Shown here: one piece after another, positions 26,641 to 35,007 of the stretch
Position numbering within the stretch: position 1 is the first letter of the stretch
Layout of the letters: each line of letters starts with the position of its first letter
Assembly: GCA_024742665.1 (NCBI GenBank)
Contig: JANSYA010000004.1
Coordinates: 248,001-312,000 of the forward strand
Origin: a bacterium
Lineage (GTDB): Bacteria > Spirochaetota > Leptospiria > Leptospirales > Leptonemataceae
Direction: 5' to 3'
DNA length: 64,000 nt
Position numbers and translations under genes: made by a program
The notes under the pieces: generated by a model
The model's database searches: none
What the model was told of the DNA's origin: nothing
Seen by the model: the letters and a program-made list of their open reading frames with translations, nothing else

Positions 26641-27372
26641 ATGAACGATGCATTCCAACGATTGAAATCCAGAGCGGAGCGCTTCCCTTGCAGGCGCGTC
26701 CCGGCATCGGGTCGCCTGCCTGCATGGATCCGTCTGCTGCCGCTGCTGGCTCTGGCGATCTGCCTGGCGCTCTCCCAGCGCTGCGTGCCCCTGGATCCCG
26801 GCCCGGACGACGAAGCCGGTCCCTTCCTGACGGGACTGCTCGGCGCAGTTTCCACGAATGCGACGAGCGGCGCCCAGAGCGCCCGGGCTCTCGACCGGGG
26901 CGACGGCACCGTAACAGACACTCTGCAAAACTTAGTGTGGGCCAAATGCCCGCAGTCGAGCGCCGCGGGCGCGAACCTGTACGGCGGCGGAGGCGCGGGC
27001 GACGGCTGCGCCGGAGCGGCGGCCACGACTCAGTATTGCGCGAGCGCCGACGACAGCTGCAACGGCGGTGCGTCCCCGGGCATTCTCGACGGCGGCGGAA
27101 CGAGCACCGTCTATCAAAGCTGCGATAATTTGAGTCTGGGCGGGCGCAGCGACTGGCGCGTGCCGACCTATCCCGAGCTGGCCACCCTGATCTTCGCCGT
27201 GTACGCCACGGAATCCGCCCTCTTTCCAAATACGAACGGGCACATCAGCGAAAGCTACTGGACCGCCACCGCCCTCGGAAGCACCAACGCCGCCGCGATC
27301 GACTTCACCGATCAGAGCATCTTTTTCCAATCGAAGCTCGACAACTATCTGCTGCGCTGCGTCGCTGACTGA
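26641..27372 (+). CDS. Lcl C-terminal (DUF1566) domain lipoprotein
   Basis: About 243 residues. The hydrophobic leader ends in LALSQRCVPLD, a probable spirochaete lipobox. The remainder is a DUF1566/Lcl domain, seen in the markers RDRGD-like GDGTVTDTLQNLVWAKC, GRSDWRVPTYPELATLI and SYWTATALGS, a module frequent in Leptospira and in Legionella collagen-like proteins that has a lectin-like look. The ATG at 26641 is taken as start; a GTG at 26632 overlapping the previous stop would add three residues. Probably co-transcribed with the preceding envelope protein. Confidence 0.82.
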   Translation: MNDAFQRLKSRAERFPCRRVPASGRLPAWIRLLPLLALAICLALSQRCVPLDPGPDDEAGPFLTGLLGAVSTNATSGAQSARALDRGDGTVTDTLQNLVWAKCPQSSAAGANLYGGGGAGDGCAGAAATTQYCASADDSCNGGASPGILDGGGTSTVYQSCDNLSLGGRSDWRVPTYPELATLIFAVYATESALFPNTNGHISESYWTATALGSTNAAAIDFTDQSIFFQSKLDNYLLRCVAD

Positions 27373-27388
27373 CTGAAGCGAACCGAAG

Positions 27389-27408
27389 GCCGGCGCAAAG
27401 CATCCGGC
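27389..27408. terminator. Weak hairpin between convergent genes
   Basis: GCCGG and CCGGC arms separated by ten bases in the 36-base gap between two convergent genes; no U-tract. Confidence 0.25.
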
Positions 27409-28485
27409 TCAGAAAATATGATCGTCGAGGCCCAGGGTGATCGGCCCCCGGGGCCCTGCAAAGCTCACACTGTTTACGTAGTGCGCGGCGAGCGGCAGCG
27501 CTTTGCCCTTCAGATTCAGCTCGACGCTTTTAATTACGTGCACATTTTCGCGCACCAGATCGACGGTCGCTTCGCTGAGCAAAATCGAGCCGGGTTCGGC
27601 GGCGCGTTCCAGGCGCGAGGCGGTGTTCACCGCGTCCCCGATAAAGGTCAGCTGTAAAAAATCGTCGGAACCGATGCTGCCCAGAATGCATTCGCCGGTG
27701 TGCACGCCGATCCGCAGACTGACTTCGGGCTGGTCCGATTTGAGTCGAAACAGATTGAGAATATTAAACTGCTTTTGAATTTCAATCGAAGCGATGATCG
27801 CATTCAACGGCTTTTCGAATACAGCGAAGATCGAATCGCCCATGATCTTATCGACGAAGCCGCCGCTGTGCAGAATGGTCGAGGACGTCGCTCCGATCGA
27901 TACATTCAACATTTCCAGAATTTCGTCCGGGGAGCTCTGCTCGGCGAGAGCCGTATAGCTGACCAGGTCCGCGAATAGAAACGTAAACTCGCGCTTCTCG
28001 TTGGGGATCTTATCGTAGCCGGCCTGCACGGCGCTCTTTGCGCGGCTGCTGAGCTGGCGCGAAATGTACGGCCGCAGCATGCGACTCGCGCGAATGCTGT
28101 CTTCGAATTCGCCCGTCGCCAGCCGGTAGCGCTGGCCTTCGCGATGAATGTCCTGCAAGAAAAGCGTATAAAAAAATGCGCCGCGGGAATCCGTTTCGCG
28201 ATAACCGCTGAGTTGAAACAAATACTGTTCGCCGCCGGCCGTTCGCAGATACGCACGATAATTTTGAAAGGGACGCTCCCAGAGCGGGCCGCCACGGACG
28301 AAGAGCTCCTGGAAGAACTCGATTCCCAGCAATCGCACAACGCTGCGACCGCGCACGTCCCCGGGCTCATAGCCCAGTATTTTGAGCAGGCGGGCGGACA
28401 CCGCCCGGATGCGAAAATCCGCTCCGACGACCAGGGGAAAGATCCCCAGCTTCTGCATCGCTTTTCTTAGATCGAGTGGCTCCAT
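27409..28485 (-). CDS. PAS-domain class III adenylate/guanylate cyclase
   Basis: 358-residue soluble cyclase. A PAS domain (about 12-130; LGYEPGDVRGRS) senses a cytoplasmic signal. The catalytic domain (about 165-345) has metal Asp173 in LFADLVSYT, a second Asp in KIMGDSIF, Lys in VDKIMGD, and GDAVNTASRLE. The base-specifying residue pair reads Lys with Thr in LTFIGD, the combination found in many bacterial class III adenylate cyclases, so cAMP is the likelier product. It is the second cyclase in the window; a cNMP-binding protein lies at the right edge. Confidence 0.87.
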   Translation of the reverse strand: MEPLDLRKAMQKLGIFPLVVGADFRIRAVSARLLKILGYEPGDVRGRSVVRLLGIEFFQELFVRGGPLWERPFQNYRAYLRTAGGEQYLFQLSGYRETDSRGAFFYTLFLQDIHREGQRYRLATGEFEDSIRASRMLRPYISRQLSSRAKSAVQAGYDKIPNEKREFTFLFADLVSYTALAEQSSPDEILEMLNVSIGATSSTILHSGGFVDKIMGDSIFAVFEKPLNAIIASIEIQKQFNILNLFRLKSDQPEVSLRIGVHTGECILGSIGSDDFLQLTFIGDAVNTASRLERAAEPGSILLSEATVDLVRENVHVIKSVELNLKGKALPLAAHYVNSVSFAGPRGPITLGLDDHIF

Positions 28486-28555
28486 GCTTTCGTGCGGCCT
28501 GAAACGATGATTCAGGGTCGCGCGAAAGATTGAAAGTATTTAATTTTCGCTTCTG

Positions 28556-29536
28556 TCAGTCGTCTGCGTAGTACTGCGTGCGCAGCTCCTCGATTTTCGC
28601 CAGACGTTCCGCCACCGGCAAATCAGGATTGGCCGTCAGAAATTCCTGTTCGGCCTGTAAGAAGCCTTCTAATCGCGCGTTGTTCCGGGCGGCTTCCGCC
28701 AGAGCGGCCTCCTCTTGCGCCAGAATCGCGTCCGCCCGTTCCGCACCAAGATGACGCGTTCGCAGAGCGTGCAGCGCGTCCCGGCGTTCGCCGTCGGGCA
28801 TTTGCTCCAGCTCGTTCTGGCGCACCAGCATCTCGATCCCCAGGCGCGTATCCGCGGGTTCACGCTCGCGCAAAGTCGCATAGTACGGTCCGAAGACTTC
28901 GGCCCTGGCCGCTTCGAATTCCGCCATGCGCTCGGTCGCCGAAAGTCCCGCCAGCTCCTTTGCATCCCCGGCGAAGCGTCGCACGACCGCCTGAAAATCC
29001 AGATGCGCTTCTTCGAGACCGAACACCAGGGCCGCGTCTTCTTCGCCAAAGATCTTACGCCGCAGCTCGCGTATGCGAGCGTAGCGCTCCGCGGTATTCA
29101 GACCGGCCGCTTCTCCGGCGAGCCGCCCCGTAGCCCGCTGGCTTTCGTAAGAGCGATAGTTTTCGAACAACTCAACCAGCTTGCCGCCGTCGGGTTCCGG
29201 AAGACGGTTCAAAAAATCGATGACGAGGGCATCGCATTCGCCAGCCGGTGCATCCTCGTCGCAGTAGGATCGCAGGCGACGCAGCTCCGAAAGCAAATTG
29301 ATCCGACCGGCGCGCACATCTTCGAGAATGTGATCGCCGCGTCCGGGTTCGATCAGGTCGGTCACATAGAGACCCGGACGGCCTTCGCCGGCCAGATCGA
29401 CGGAGCCGGAATCCGCCGCGAATTCTTCAAAGCTCATCGGCGGCTGTGTGTCGGCAATGTTTAAGAGGGCGAACAGGCCCACTGCAAGCGCCGTAACGAT
29501 AGCGCCCGAGATAACCAGAATGCGCGCAGTCTTCAT
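28556..29536 (-). CDS. Lipase secretion chaperone-like (Lif/LimK) membrane-anchored protein
   Basis: 326-residue all-helical protein with one N-terminal anchor (about 6-27). It follows the plan of lipase-specific foldases: an anchor, a variable linker, then helical mini-domains. Segments resembling the family are ELRRLRSYCDEDAPAGE (counterpart of the foldase signature), FLNRLPEPDGGKLVELFENY, and IRELRRKIFGEEDAALVFG. Such foldases fold a specific secreted lipase in the periplasm. No lipase is adjacent; instead the upstream gene 160 bases away encodes a secreted PI-PLC-like enzyme, so that may be the client. Family call moderately firm; client inferred. Confidence 0.7.
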   Translation of the reverse strand: MKTARILVISGAIVTALAVGLFALLNIADTQPPMSFEEFAADSGSVDLAGEGRPGLYVTDLIEPGRGDHILEDVRAGRINLLSELRRLRSYCDEDAPAGECDALVIDFLNRLPEPDGGKLVELFENYRSYESQRATGRLAGEAAGLNTAERYARIRELRRKIFGEEDAALVFGLEEAHLDFQAVVRRFAGDAKELAGLSATERMAEFEAARAEVFGPYYATLREREPADTRLGIEMLVRQNELEQMPDGERRDALHALRTRHLGAERADAILAQEEAALAEAARNNARLEGFLQAEQEFLTANPDLPVAERLAKIEELRTQYYADD

Positions 29537-29698
29537 AATAATATTCCGTAATAAAAAAATGAATGCAAAATCAATCGGCTCTCGCGCCCGATGCGGACGG
29601 CGCGAAAGCCGAAGAGTATTCTAAAATATCAACGCCGCACTGCGTTCAGCTGAGTCGTGCCGGCGCAGCGTTGATTTCGATCAAAAGGTATCGCAAAC

Positions 29699-31012
29699 TC
29701 AGGGAGTCCAGCTCCCTTCGCGACCGCGATCCGAATACTTCAGCCAGGCGTCGTTCACGCCTTTCGAACGCTTCGCTTCGATCAGCAGCTGGTTTTCGTA
29801 GCCGTTCACCGGAACCGCGTAAGCGTAGCGTCCGCCGGTTTCTGAGCTACAGTAGTGAAAGCCGTTCTGCCAGGGGCCCGACGCGTTCGTTACGTACCAG
29901 TTGCCGGAGCCGTCTTTGCAGGCGTAGCGATAGCTGACGTTACAGTTATTATCGTTCCAGCGACCGTTGCCCCACTGATGCGCGCAGTCTTCGTTGCCGC
30001 CCCAGTCGTTGGGTTCGTTCTGATGCCAGCTCCACACCGCCGCCTTAACGCGGCCGTCCGTCGCCGTCAGCTTATCCGCGCCGGGCAGGTTCACGCCGCA
30101 CTTCATCATCTCGGCCATCGTCTGCGCGTTTACTTTGCCGGAGCCGTCGCCGAACCAGTTGCTCAGATTTGTACGGTCTTCGTAGTAGCGCACCATTTTG
30201 GTATTGTAGGTGTTGCGATCGAAGTTGCCGCAGGCGCCGTAGTTGCTGAAACGCTCGACGTTGGATTCGGGCACGTTGTTGTTCTTGCGAAAGACCCAGC
30301 GACCCCACTCGCCGCCCGGGCAGCCGCTCGACCACAGAATGATATTCTTGCCGGCGTTCAGAATCTGCTGCTTCGTAACGTTCATCGGCACGTCTTCGCA
30401 GGTCGTACCGGGGCGCGCCATATTCGGCGTGTATACCAGATCGCCGACGCGGCTTTTGAAAACGTTGAGCGCGTCATTATAGCGACCGTCGAGATGCGTT
30501 TCGATATACACGATGATCACTTCGTGGCGGTTCGCGCGAATCCAGCTGTTAACTTCGTCCACGCCTTTGCTTAAATGGCGGTCGTAGGAGCTGCAGCCCA
30601 GGTGATTGCTCTGGCCGTGGCACAGCAGCGGACGTTTGCCCCAGTTCCAGGGCCAGCCTTCCATGCTGAAGTACCAGTGCACGTCGAGTTCGATCGCCCG
30701 CACGCCCATGCGCAGCTGGTCTTTGATCGTCTCGCTTTGATTCGGATCCAGATAGCTGAAGGCCGTCCGATATTTCGAGCTGTTATAGCTGTTGTGAGTG
30801 TGCACGAAGGTCGCGTCTTTCAGCGGCGTATCGTTTTGCAGCTTGCGTTCCAGACCCAGGGCCCGGCTCTCCCAGCTGCGCTGCAGCCGGTCCACCGAAG
30901 ATTCCGGCGGTTTGGGCGGCGACCGGAAGAAAACCAGCGCCGTTACAGCCGTGACTATGACGACGGCGATTTGCAGATAGCGACGCTTTGTATGTGATGC
31001 ATTTCGAAACAT
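29699..31012 (-). CDS. Exported PI-PLC X-type phosphodiesterase with C-type-lectin-like tail
   Basis: 437-residue protein anchored or exported by an N-terminal hydrophobic segment (about 12-29). The catalytic domain is of the bacterial PI-PLC/TIM-barrel class: THNSYNS with His73, AIELDVHW with Glu108 and Asp110, and LCHG with His132, the two-histidine arrangement of the family. After about residue 320 comes a C-type-lectin-like module: EPND (333-336), EDC, WND (352-354) and Cys343/357/365. EPN is the mannose-type ligand motif in calcium lectins. It may therefore cleave a phospho-glycolipid after binding its sugar. It is followed by a lipase-foldase-like gene. Confidence 0.82.
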   Translation of the reverse strand: MFRNASHTKRRYLQIAVVIVTAVTALVFFRSPPKPPESSVDRLQRSWESRALGLERKLQNDTPLKDATFVHTHNSYNSSKYRTAFSYLDPNQSETIKDQLRMGVRAIELDVHWYFSMEGWPWNWGKRPLLCHGQSNHLGCSSYDRHLSKGVDEVNSWIRANRHEVIIVYIETHLDGRYNDALNVFKSRVGDLVYTPNMARPGTTCEDVPMNVTKQQILNAGKNIILWSSGCPGGEWGRWVFRKNNNVPESNVERFSNYGACGNFDRNTYNTKMVRYYEDRTNLSNWFGDGSGKVNAQTMAEMMKCGVNLPGADKLTATDGRVKAAVWSWHQNEPNDWGGNEDCAHQWGNGRWNDNNCNVSYRYACKDGSGNWYVTNASGPWQNGFHYCSSETGGRYAYAVPVNGYENQLLIEAKRSKGVNDAWLKYSDRGREGSWTP

Positions 31013-31042
31013 GAAACCTCTCCTGATATATCTTTGAATGAA

Positions 31043-31080
31043 TCTGTCAGTATTCTGGCAAGGCGTCAGTCACTGACAGA
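31043..31080. promoter_or_regulatory. Operator-like cluster of GTCAGT/ACTGAC half-sites
   Basis: Upstream of the PLC gene lie a GTCAGT-C-ACTGAC dyad (31065-31077) and a further TCTGTCAGT (31043-31051) that is perfectly complementary to ACTGACAGA (31072-31080). The three half-sites look like a repressor or activator binding region. The remaining part of the 31013-31545 gap contains no gene I can support. Confidence 0.4.
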
Positions 31081-31400
31081 TCCGCTTATGTGAGAGGATT
31101 TTGCACGATGCGTGCCTTACAGTGTTTGATAACGTCGTTAGAAAAAAATCGCGCAGGAAAGCCGCGAAACAGTTCATATTCACGGGAAAGTTTGTGGGCT
31201 CGGCGAAATCACCGCGCAGTCGATAGAGATACTTAACGCAAGCCTCGTCGACGGTTTCACGCCGCGAACAGGTACGTTCAAATCGACGCAACGATCCGCG
31301 GCATTTCGCAAAGGTCCGTCTGGCTTAAGCTTAATCCCGCCCTGTTTCGGTGCGGCTTGAATGAAACTGTTGGGAATCAGGTCAGAGTCAACGTCCAGGA

Positions 31401-31566
31401 TTCGCGCAGAGAAGCACCAGCTCGGTTGGGCGCAGTACCAACTTCGCGCAGAGAAGTTATTGCTGCGCACAAACGAGCACCAGCTCCGCGAAGCGCAGCA
31501 AGTCTACTGCTGTGCGCAGAGGAGCACCAGCTCGGTTGGGCGCGGCTATTGCTGCGCACAAACGAG
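31401..31566. repeat. Mosaic of short direct repeats at the 3' end of the DUF1554 gene
   Basis: Three motifs are shuffled. A, TTCGCGCAGAGAAG, lies at 31401 and 31443, with a variant near 31511. B, GCACCAGCTCGGTTGGGCGC, lies at 31414 and 31524, with a partial copy at 31477. C, ATTGCTGCGCACAAACGAG, lies at 31459 and 31548. The right-hand C copy encodes the last residues of the DUF1554 protein on the minus strand, so the others are duplicated gene ends. Confidence 0.75.
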
Positions 31567-34500
31567 AGGCAGCGCTGTCGTGCAGGCCACCGCGCCGACG
31601 TCCAGCGCTGTCGTTCCAGTCGCGTTCGCGTCCCCTTCCTGGCCCGTGCCGGCGGTGCCCGCGAAATTCGTGCAGTCGTTGGCGGCCGTGGTCCAGTCGC
31701 CGCTCAGGCCGGTCCAGTACTTGCCGACCGCGACCGTAACCGAATTGGTGAAGGCCCCGAATACAAAGATCGAATTGGCGTCCGTGCGAACGATGCCGGT
31801 TGTATCCGCCCGGCGATAGTCCGTATTCGCCGCCAGCACCCAGTCGATCTGAGAATCCCCGGCGTTCGCCGTCAAAGAAGCACGGCGATGGGTCCCATCC
31901 GCGACTACAGCTTTGTAGGTTCCCGCGACCGGCACGTTCGCGTCCACGGCGCAGAAATTATCCATCTCGGCGATGGGACTGCCATCGGCGTTCACGGCGG
32001 CGTTGACTCCGCCGGCCAGAGCCGCGTCGTTATCGAAGTCGCCGCTGTGAGTGGCCGCCGTTACGAACAGATAGCGATCGTTGTCGGTATTCGTGATCGT
32101 CCGGGTGGGCGAAGAGAGCCCGTTGTAATTCGCGTCGCCGCTGGTCGCCGTACCTGGCCCCGTCTGGATTGAAAAGGCGGTATTGCCATCGACCAGCGTG
32201 TCGTCCACACCCGTGACGGTCACAGTCTGCGCCGTGCACCAGTTGCCGCCGCCGGTGCAGACCCCGCCGGTATTGGTAAAGGTCACCGAAGGCGTCGACA
32301 GCGTGCCTTCGGTCGTATCGCTGCTCTGGAGCGGCACGGTGACGCTCGCGGTCGGCCGGGAATTCAAACGAATGCTGAAATTCGCGGTGCCGCCGTTTTC
32401 GGTCACGGTCGCCGTCGTCGGCGTAAGCAGAATCCCGGCCGTGTCGTTGTCGGTGTTGGTGATCGTGGGATCTGTAGAATCAAAGCCGTTGTAAAAGGGA
32501 TCGGCGCTGGTCGCCGGCTGAATTTGCAGCATCGTCGCCGTATTACCGTCGTCTTCCGGATCGTCCACGCCGGTCACGGTGACGACCTGGGGCACGTTCC
32601 AGTTCGCGCTGGTGAAGGTCAGACTGCCCGGCGATACTGTAATCTCCGTAAGATCCGGCGAAACAATATTAAAGCTGACGTTCGCCGTGGGCGCCTGGCT
32701 GAGAATCATAAAGAATTGCACCGAAGCGCCCGCCTCGGTGGTCGTGCTGCTCACGAATTCCGGCGTCACGCAGCCGGCAATGCGTTCGGCGTTCGTATCG
32801 CAGTTGCGCACGTTCAAATCGCCGACGGTCGCGCCGTTATTGTCGGTCGGGGCCAGCCCGTCGTACAGCGGATCGGCGCTCACGCCTTCGCCCAGATCGA
32901 TCTGGTATATAACGCCCCCGTCGCTCAGAGCGTCGGGCACGCCCGTGATCGTCACGGTTTGCGGCACGTTCCAGTTGGCCGGCGTAAAATCGAGAAAGGA
33001 CGGCGAAACGGTGCCCTCGCTCGTATCCAGACTGCGGATTAGATTCGTGGGCGCGGTCGTTTTGCCGACGCGCACATTCGCCGCCGGCTGCGTATTCAAC
33101 TGGACGGTAAAGGTCGTAGTGCCCGGGCCTTCGCTCGTTATCAGCCCCGTGACCGGCGTCGAGATAATGCCGACGAGATCGTTGTTTGCATTCGTGCCGG
33201 CGACATCGTCCGGATTGCGATTGTTGTAGTCCGGGTCGGTGCTGGTCGCCGCTCCCGTGATGATATTATAGGCCACGCTGCCGTCGGCGACGGGAACCAC
33301 ATCGTCGACGCCGGTCACGGTCACCGTCTGCGGCGTGCACCAGTTGCCGGGACCGGGACATACGCCCGCCGTAAAAGTCAGACTGGCCGGGGACACAGTG
33401 GCTTCGGCGGTCGTATCGCTCGAAAGCGGGATGACGACGTTGCCGGTCGGCTGCGAAGTCAAAACGACCGTAAAGGTCGCGGTCGTCGCGTTCTCAGTCG
33501 TAATCAGCCCCGTGGTCGGCGTGACTGTAACGCCCGGCGTATCGTTATCGGAATTGAGCGCGGTCAGAGTGGCCGGCGTCAGGCCGGCGTAGTCGGTGTC
33601 TACGCTGGTAGCCGCGGCGAACGAAATCGTATAGCTCTGATCGGTATCGGCCAGGTCGTCATTGACGCCGGTGACCGTCACCGTTTGCGGCGTGCACCAG
33701 TTGCCGGGGCCGGGACACACGCCCGCCGTAAATGTCAGAGCCGCCGGCGCGATCGTGCCTTCGGTCGTATCCGAGCTGATCATACTGATCGAAACATTCG
33801 CGGTCGGTTCCGAATCCAACACGACCGTATAACTGGAAGTTACTGCCGCTTCGGTCGTCAGCATGGGAGTGGCGGCCGGCGTTACGGTAATGCCCGGCGT
33901 ATCGTTGTCGCTATTGGAAACGGCGACCGTGTCGGTGATCGGCAGGCCCGCGTAAGCCGGCGCGACCGTCCCGACGTTCACGCTCGCGGAAATCGTAAAG
34001 TTCTGCGTGCCGTCATTTAAGCCGTCGTCGACGCCCGTCACGGTGACGCGTTGGGGCACGTTCCAGTTGGCGCTGCTAAACGTCAGACTGGCCGGGGCGA
34101 CCGAGCCCTCGCCCGCGTCGCCGGAAACGATATCGACGATGACGTTGGAAGCCGGCATCGTATTCAGCACGACGAAAAAGTCGGCGGTCGTCAGATTCTC
34201 CGAAACGCTCAGTCCCGCGGTCGGCGCAAGAGTGACCCGCGCGCCTTCATTGTCGGTGTTAATCACCGATACGGTTCCAACGGGCAAGCCGGAGTACGTG
34301 CCGTCCGCGCTCACAGCCGATCCAAAATCGATCACGTACGACTGGTTGCCGTCAGTTACGCCGTCGTCTACGCCGGTGACAGTCAAAGTCTGAGGCAAAA
34401 ACCAATCGAAGCGAGTGAAGACCAAACTCCCGACCGAGAGCGTGCCCTCGCCCGGGTCGGCGGAAACGGGATTTACGAAGACGTCGGCCGTGGGCTCGCG

Positions 34501-34809
34501 CGTCAGAACCACCGTCATCGAAGCGGAGGTCCCGCTCTCGGAAGTCAAAAGCGCCGTATCGAAAGAGATCGACACGCCGCTGCTCGCCGTCGCAAACGAA
34601 CCGCCCAGAGCGCCGAGCACCAGAGGCGCGAGCAGCTGCGGCTCCGAAGAGTACTGAGCGCAGGCGCTCCCACCGAAGGTCGCGCTGCACAGCAGTGCGG
34701 CCGCGCAGACCCGCGAAACCAGAGCCTGCCGGAACCCGCGCCGGCAGACCACGAGAATGCGCTGCACAGCCCCCCGCGCAGATCGATATTTGTTGCGATA
34801 CGACCCCAT
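31546..34809 (-). CDS. Giant surface lipoprotein: seven beta-sandwich repeats plus C-terminal DUF1554
   Basis: 1087 residues. A signal region (about 22-50; lipobox-like GGSACAQ) precedes seven repeats of about 105-125 residues, each running from a TxTxxxGLxxSE-type start through the core QTVTVTGVDD to a NSDND or NTDND end, as in Calx-beta/Ig-like adhesin repeats rich in Asp that may bind calcium. Residues from about 905 form a DUF1554 domain (YLFVTAATHSGDF, WVLAANTDYRRAD, DWTTAANDC), a module I know mainly from Leptospira and which resembles C-type lectins. A surface adhesion role is inferred. The ATG at 34809 lacks a ribosome site; a GTG about 14 codons later is an alternative. Confidence 0.85.
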   Translation of the reverse strand: MGSYRNKYRSARGAVQRILVVCRRGFRQALVSRVCAAALLCSATFGGSACAQYSSEPQLLAPLVLGALGGSFATASSGVSISFDTALLTSESGTSASMTVVLTREPTADVFVNPVSADPGEGTLSVGSLVFTRFDWFLPQTLTVTGVDDGVTDGNQSYVIDFGSAVSADGTYSGLPVGTVSVINTDNEGARVTLAPTAGLSVSENLTTADFFVVLNTMPASNVIVDIVSGDAGEGSVAPASLTFSSANWNVPQRVTVTGVDDGLNDGTQNFTISASVNVGTVAPAYAGLPITDTVAVSNSDNDTPGITVTPAATPMLTTEAAVTSSYTVVLDSEPTANVSISMISSDTTEGTIAPAALTFTAGVCPGPGNWCTPQTVTVTGVNDDLADTDQSYTISFAAATSVDTDYAGLTPATLTALNSDNDTPGVTVTPTTGLITTENATTATFTVVLTSQPTGNVVIPLSSDTTAEATVSPASLTFTAGVCPGPGNWCTPQTVTVTGVDDVVPVADGSVAYNIITGAATSTDPDYNNRNPDDVAGTNANNDLVGIISTPVTGLITSEGPGTTTFTVQLNTQPAANVRVGKTTAPTNLIRSLDTSEGTVSPSFLDFTPANWNVPQTVTITGVPDALSDGGVIYQIDLGEGVSADPLYDGLAPTDNNGATVGDLNVRNCDTNAERIAGCVTPEFVSSTTTEAGASVQFFMILSQAPTANVSFNIVSPDLTEITVSPGSLTFTSANWNVPQVVTVTGVDDPEDDGNTATMLQIQPATSADPFYNGFDSTDPTITNTDNDTAGILLTPTTATVTENGGTANFSIRLNSRPTASVTVPLQSSDTTEGTLSTPSVTFTNTGGVCTGGGNWCTAQTVTVTGVDDTLVDGNTAFSIQTGPGTATSGDANYNGLSSPTRTITNTDNDRYLFVTAATHSGDFDNDAALAGGVNAAVNADGSPIAEMDNFCAVDANVPVAGTYKAVVADGTHRRASLTANAGDSQIDWVLAANTDYRRADTTGIVRTDANSIFVFGAFTNSVTVAVGKYWTGLSGDWTTAANDCTNFAGTAGTGQEGDANATGTTALDVGAVACTTALPLVCAQQ

Positions 34810-34823
34810 CGAAAAGTATCTTA

Positions 34824-34852
34824 ATTATCGGCTTTGCCAGTGCTCTATACAA
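34824..34852 (-). promoter_or_regulatory. Sigma-70-type promoter of the DUF1554 surface protein
   Basis: Minus strand TTGTAT, a 17-base spacer, then GATAAT, only 14 bases before the ATG, in a distinctly AT-rich gap. The implied transcript would have a leader of about seven bases, so translation may be leaderless or begin at a later GTG. Confidence 0.5.
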
Positions 34853-35007
34853 CAGACTCCAATAAGATTCCAGTCATCTATTTTCGCTGACGTTTTTTTA
34901 ATTCTCTCCGTAAAAATTGTAAAAGATTGATTAGTTTTTCAAGTTCGCAGGCGCGCAATGCGACAGAATCACTTGACCGGTTCCATACGTCATCGTATGC
35001 ATCGATC

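Noticed and set aside
31070..31291. Possible 73-residue gene on the minus strand
   Set aside because: No ribosome site, no recognisable domain, rich in Cys/Arg/Phe and overlapping the operator-like dyads; treated as chance frame.
31401..31566. Integron attC sites
   Set aside because: GTTGGGC core-like heptamers occur in the repeats, but the complementary RYYYAAC partner is not found at the proper place and no integrase gene is seen.
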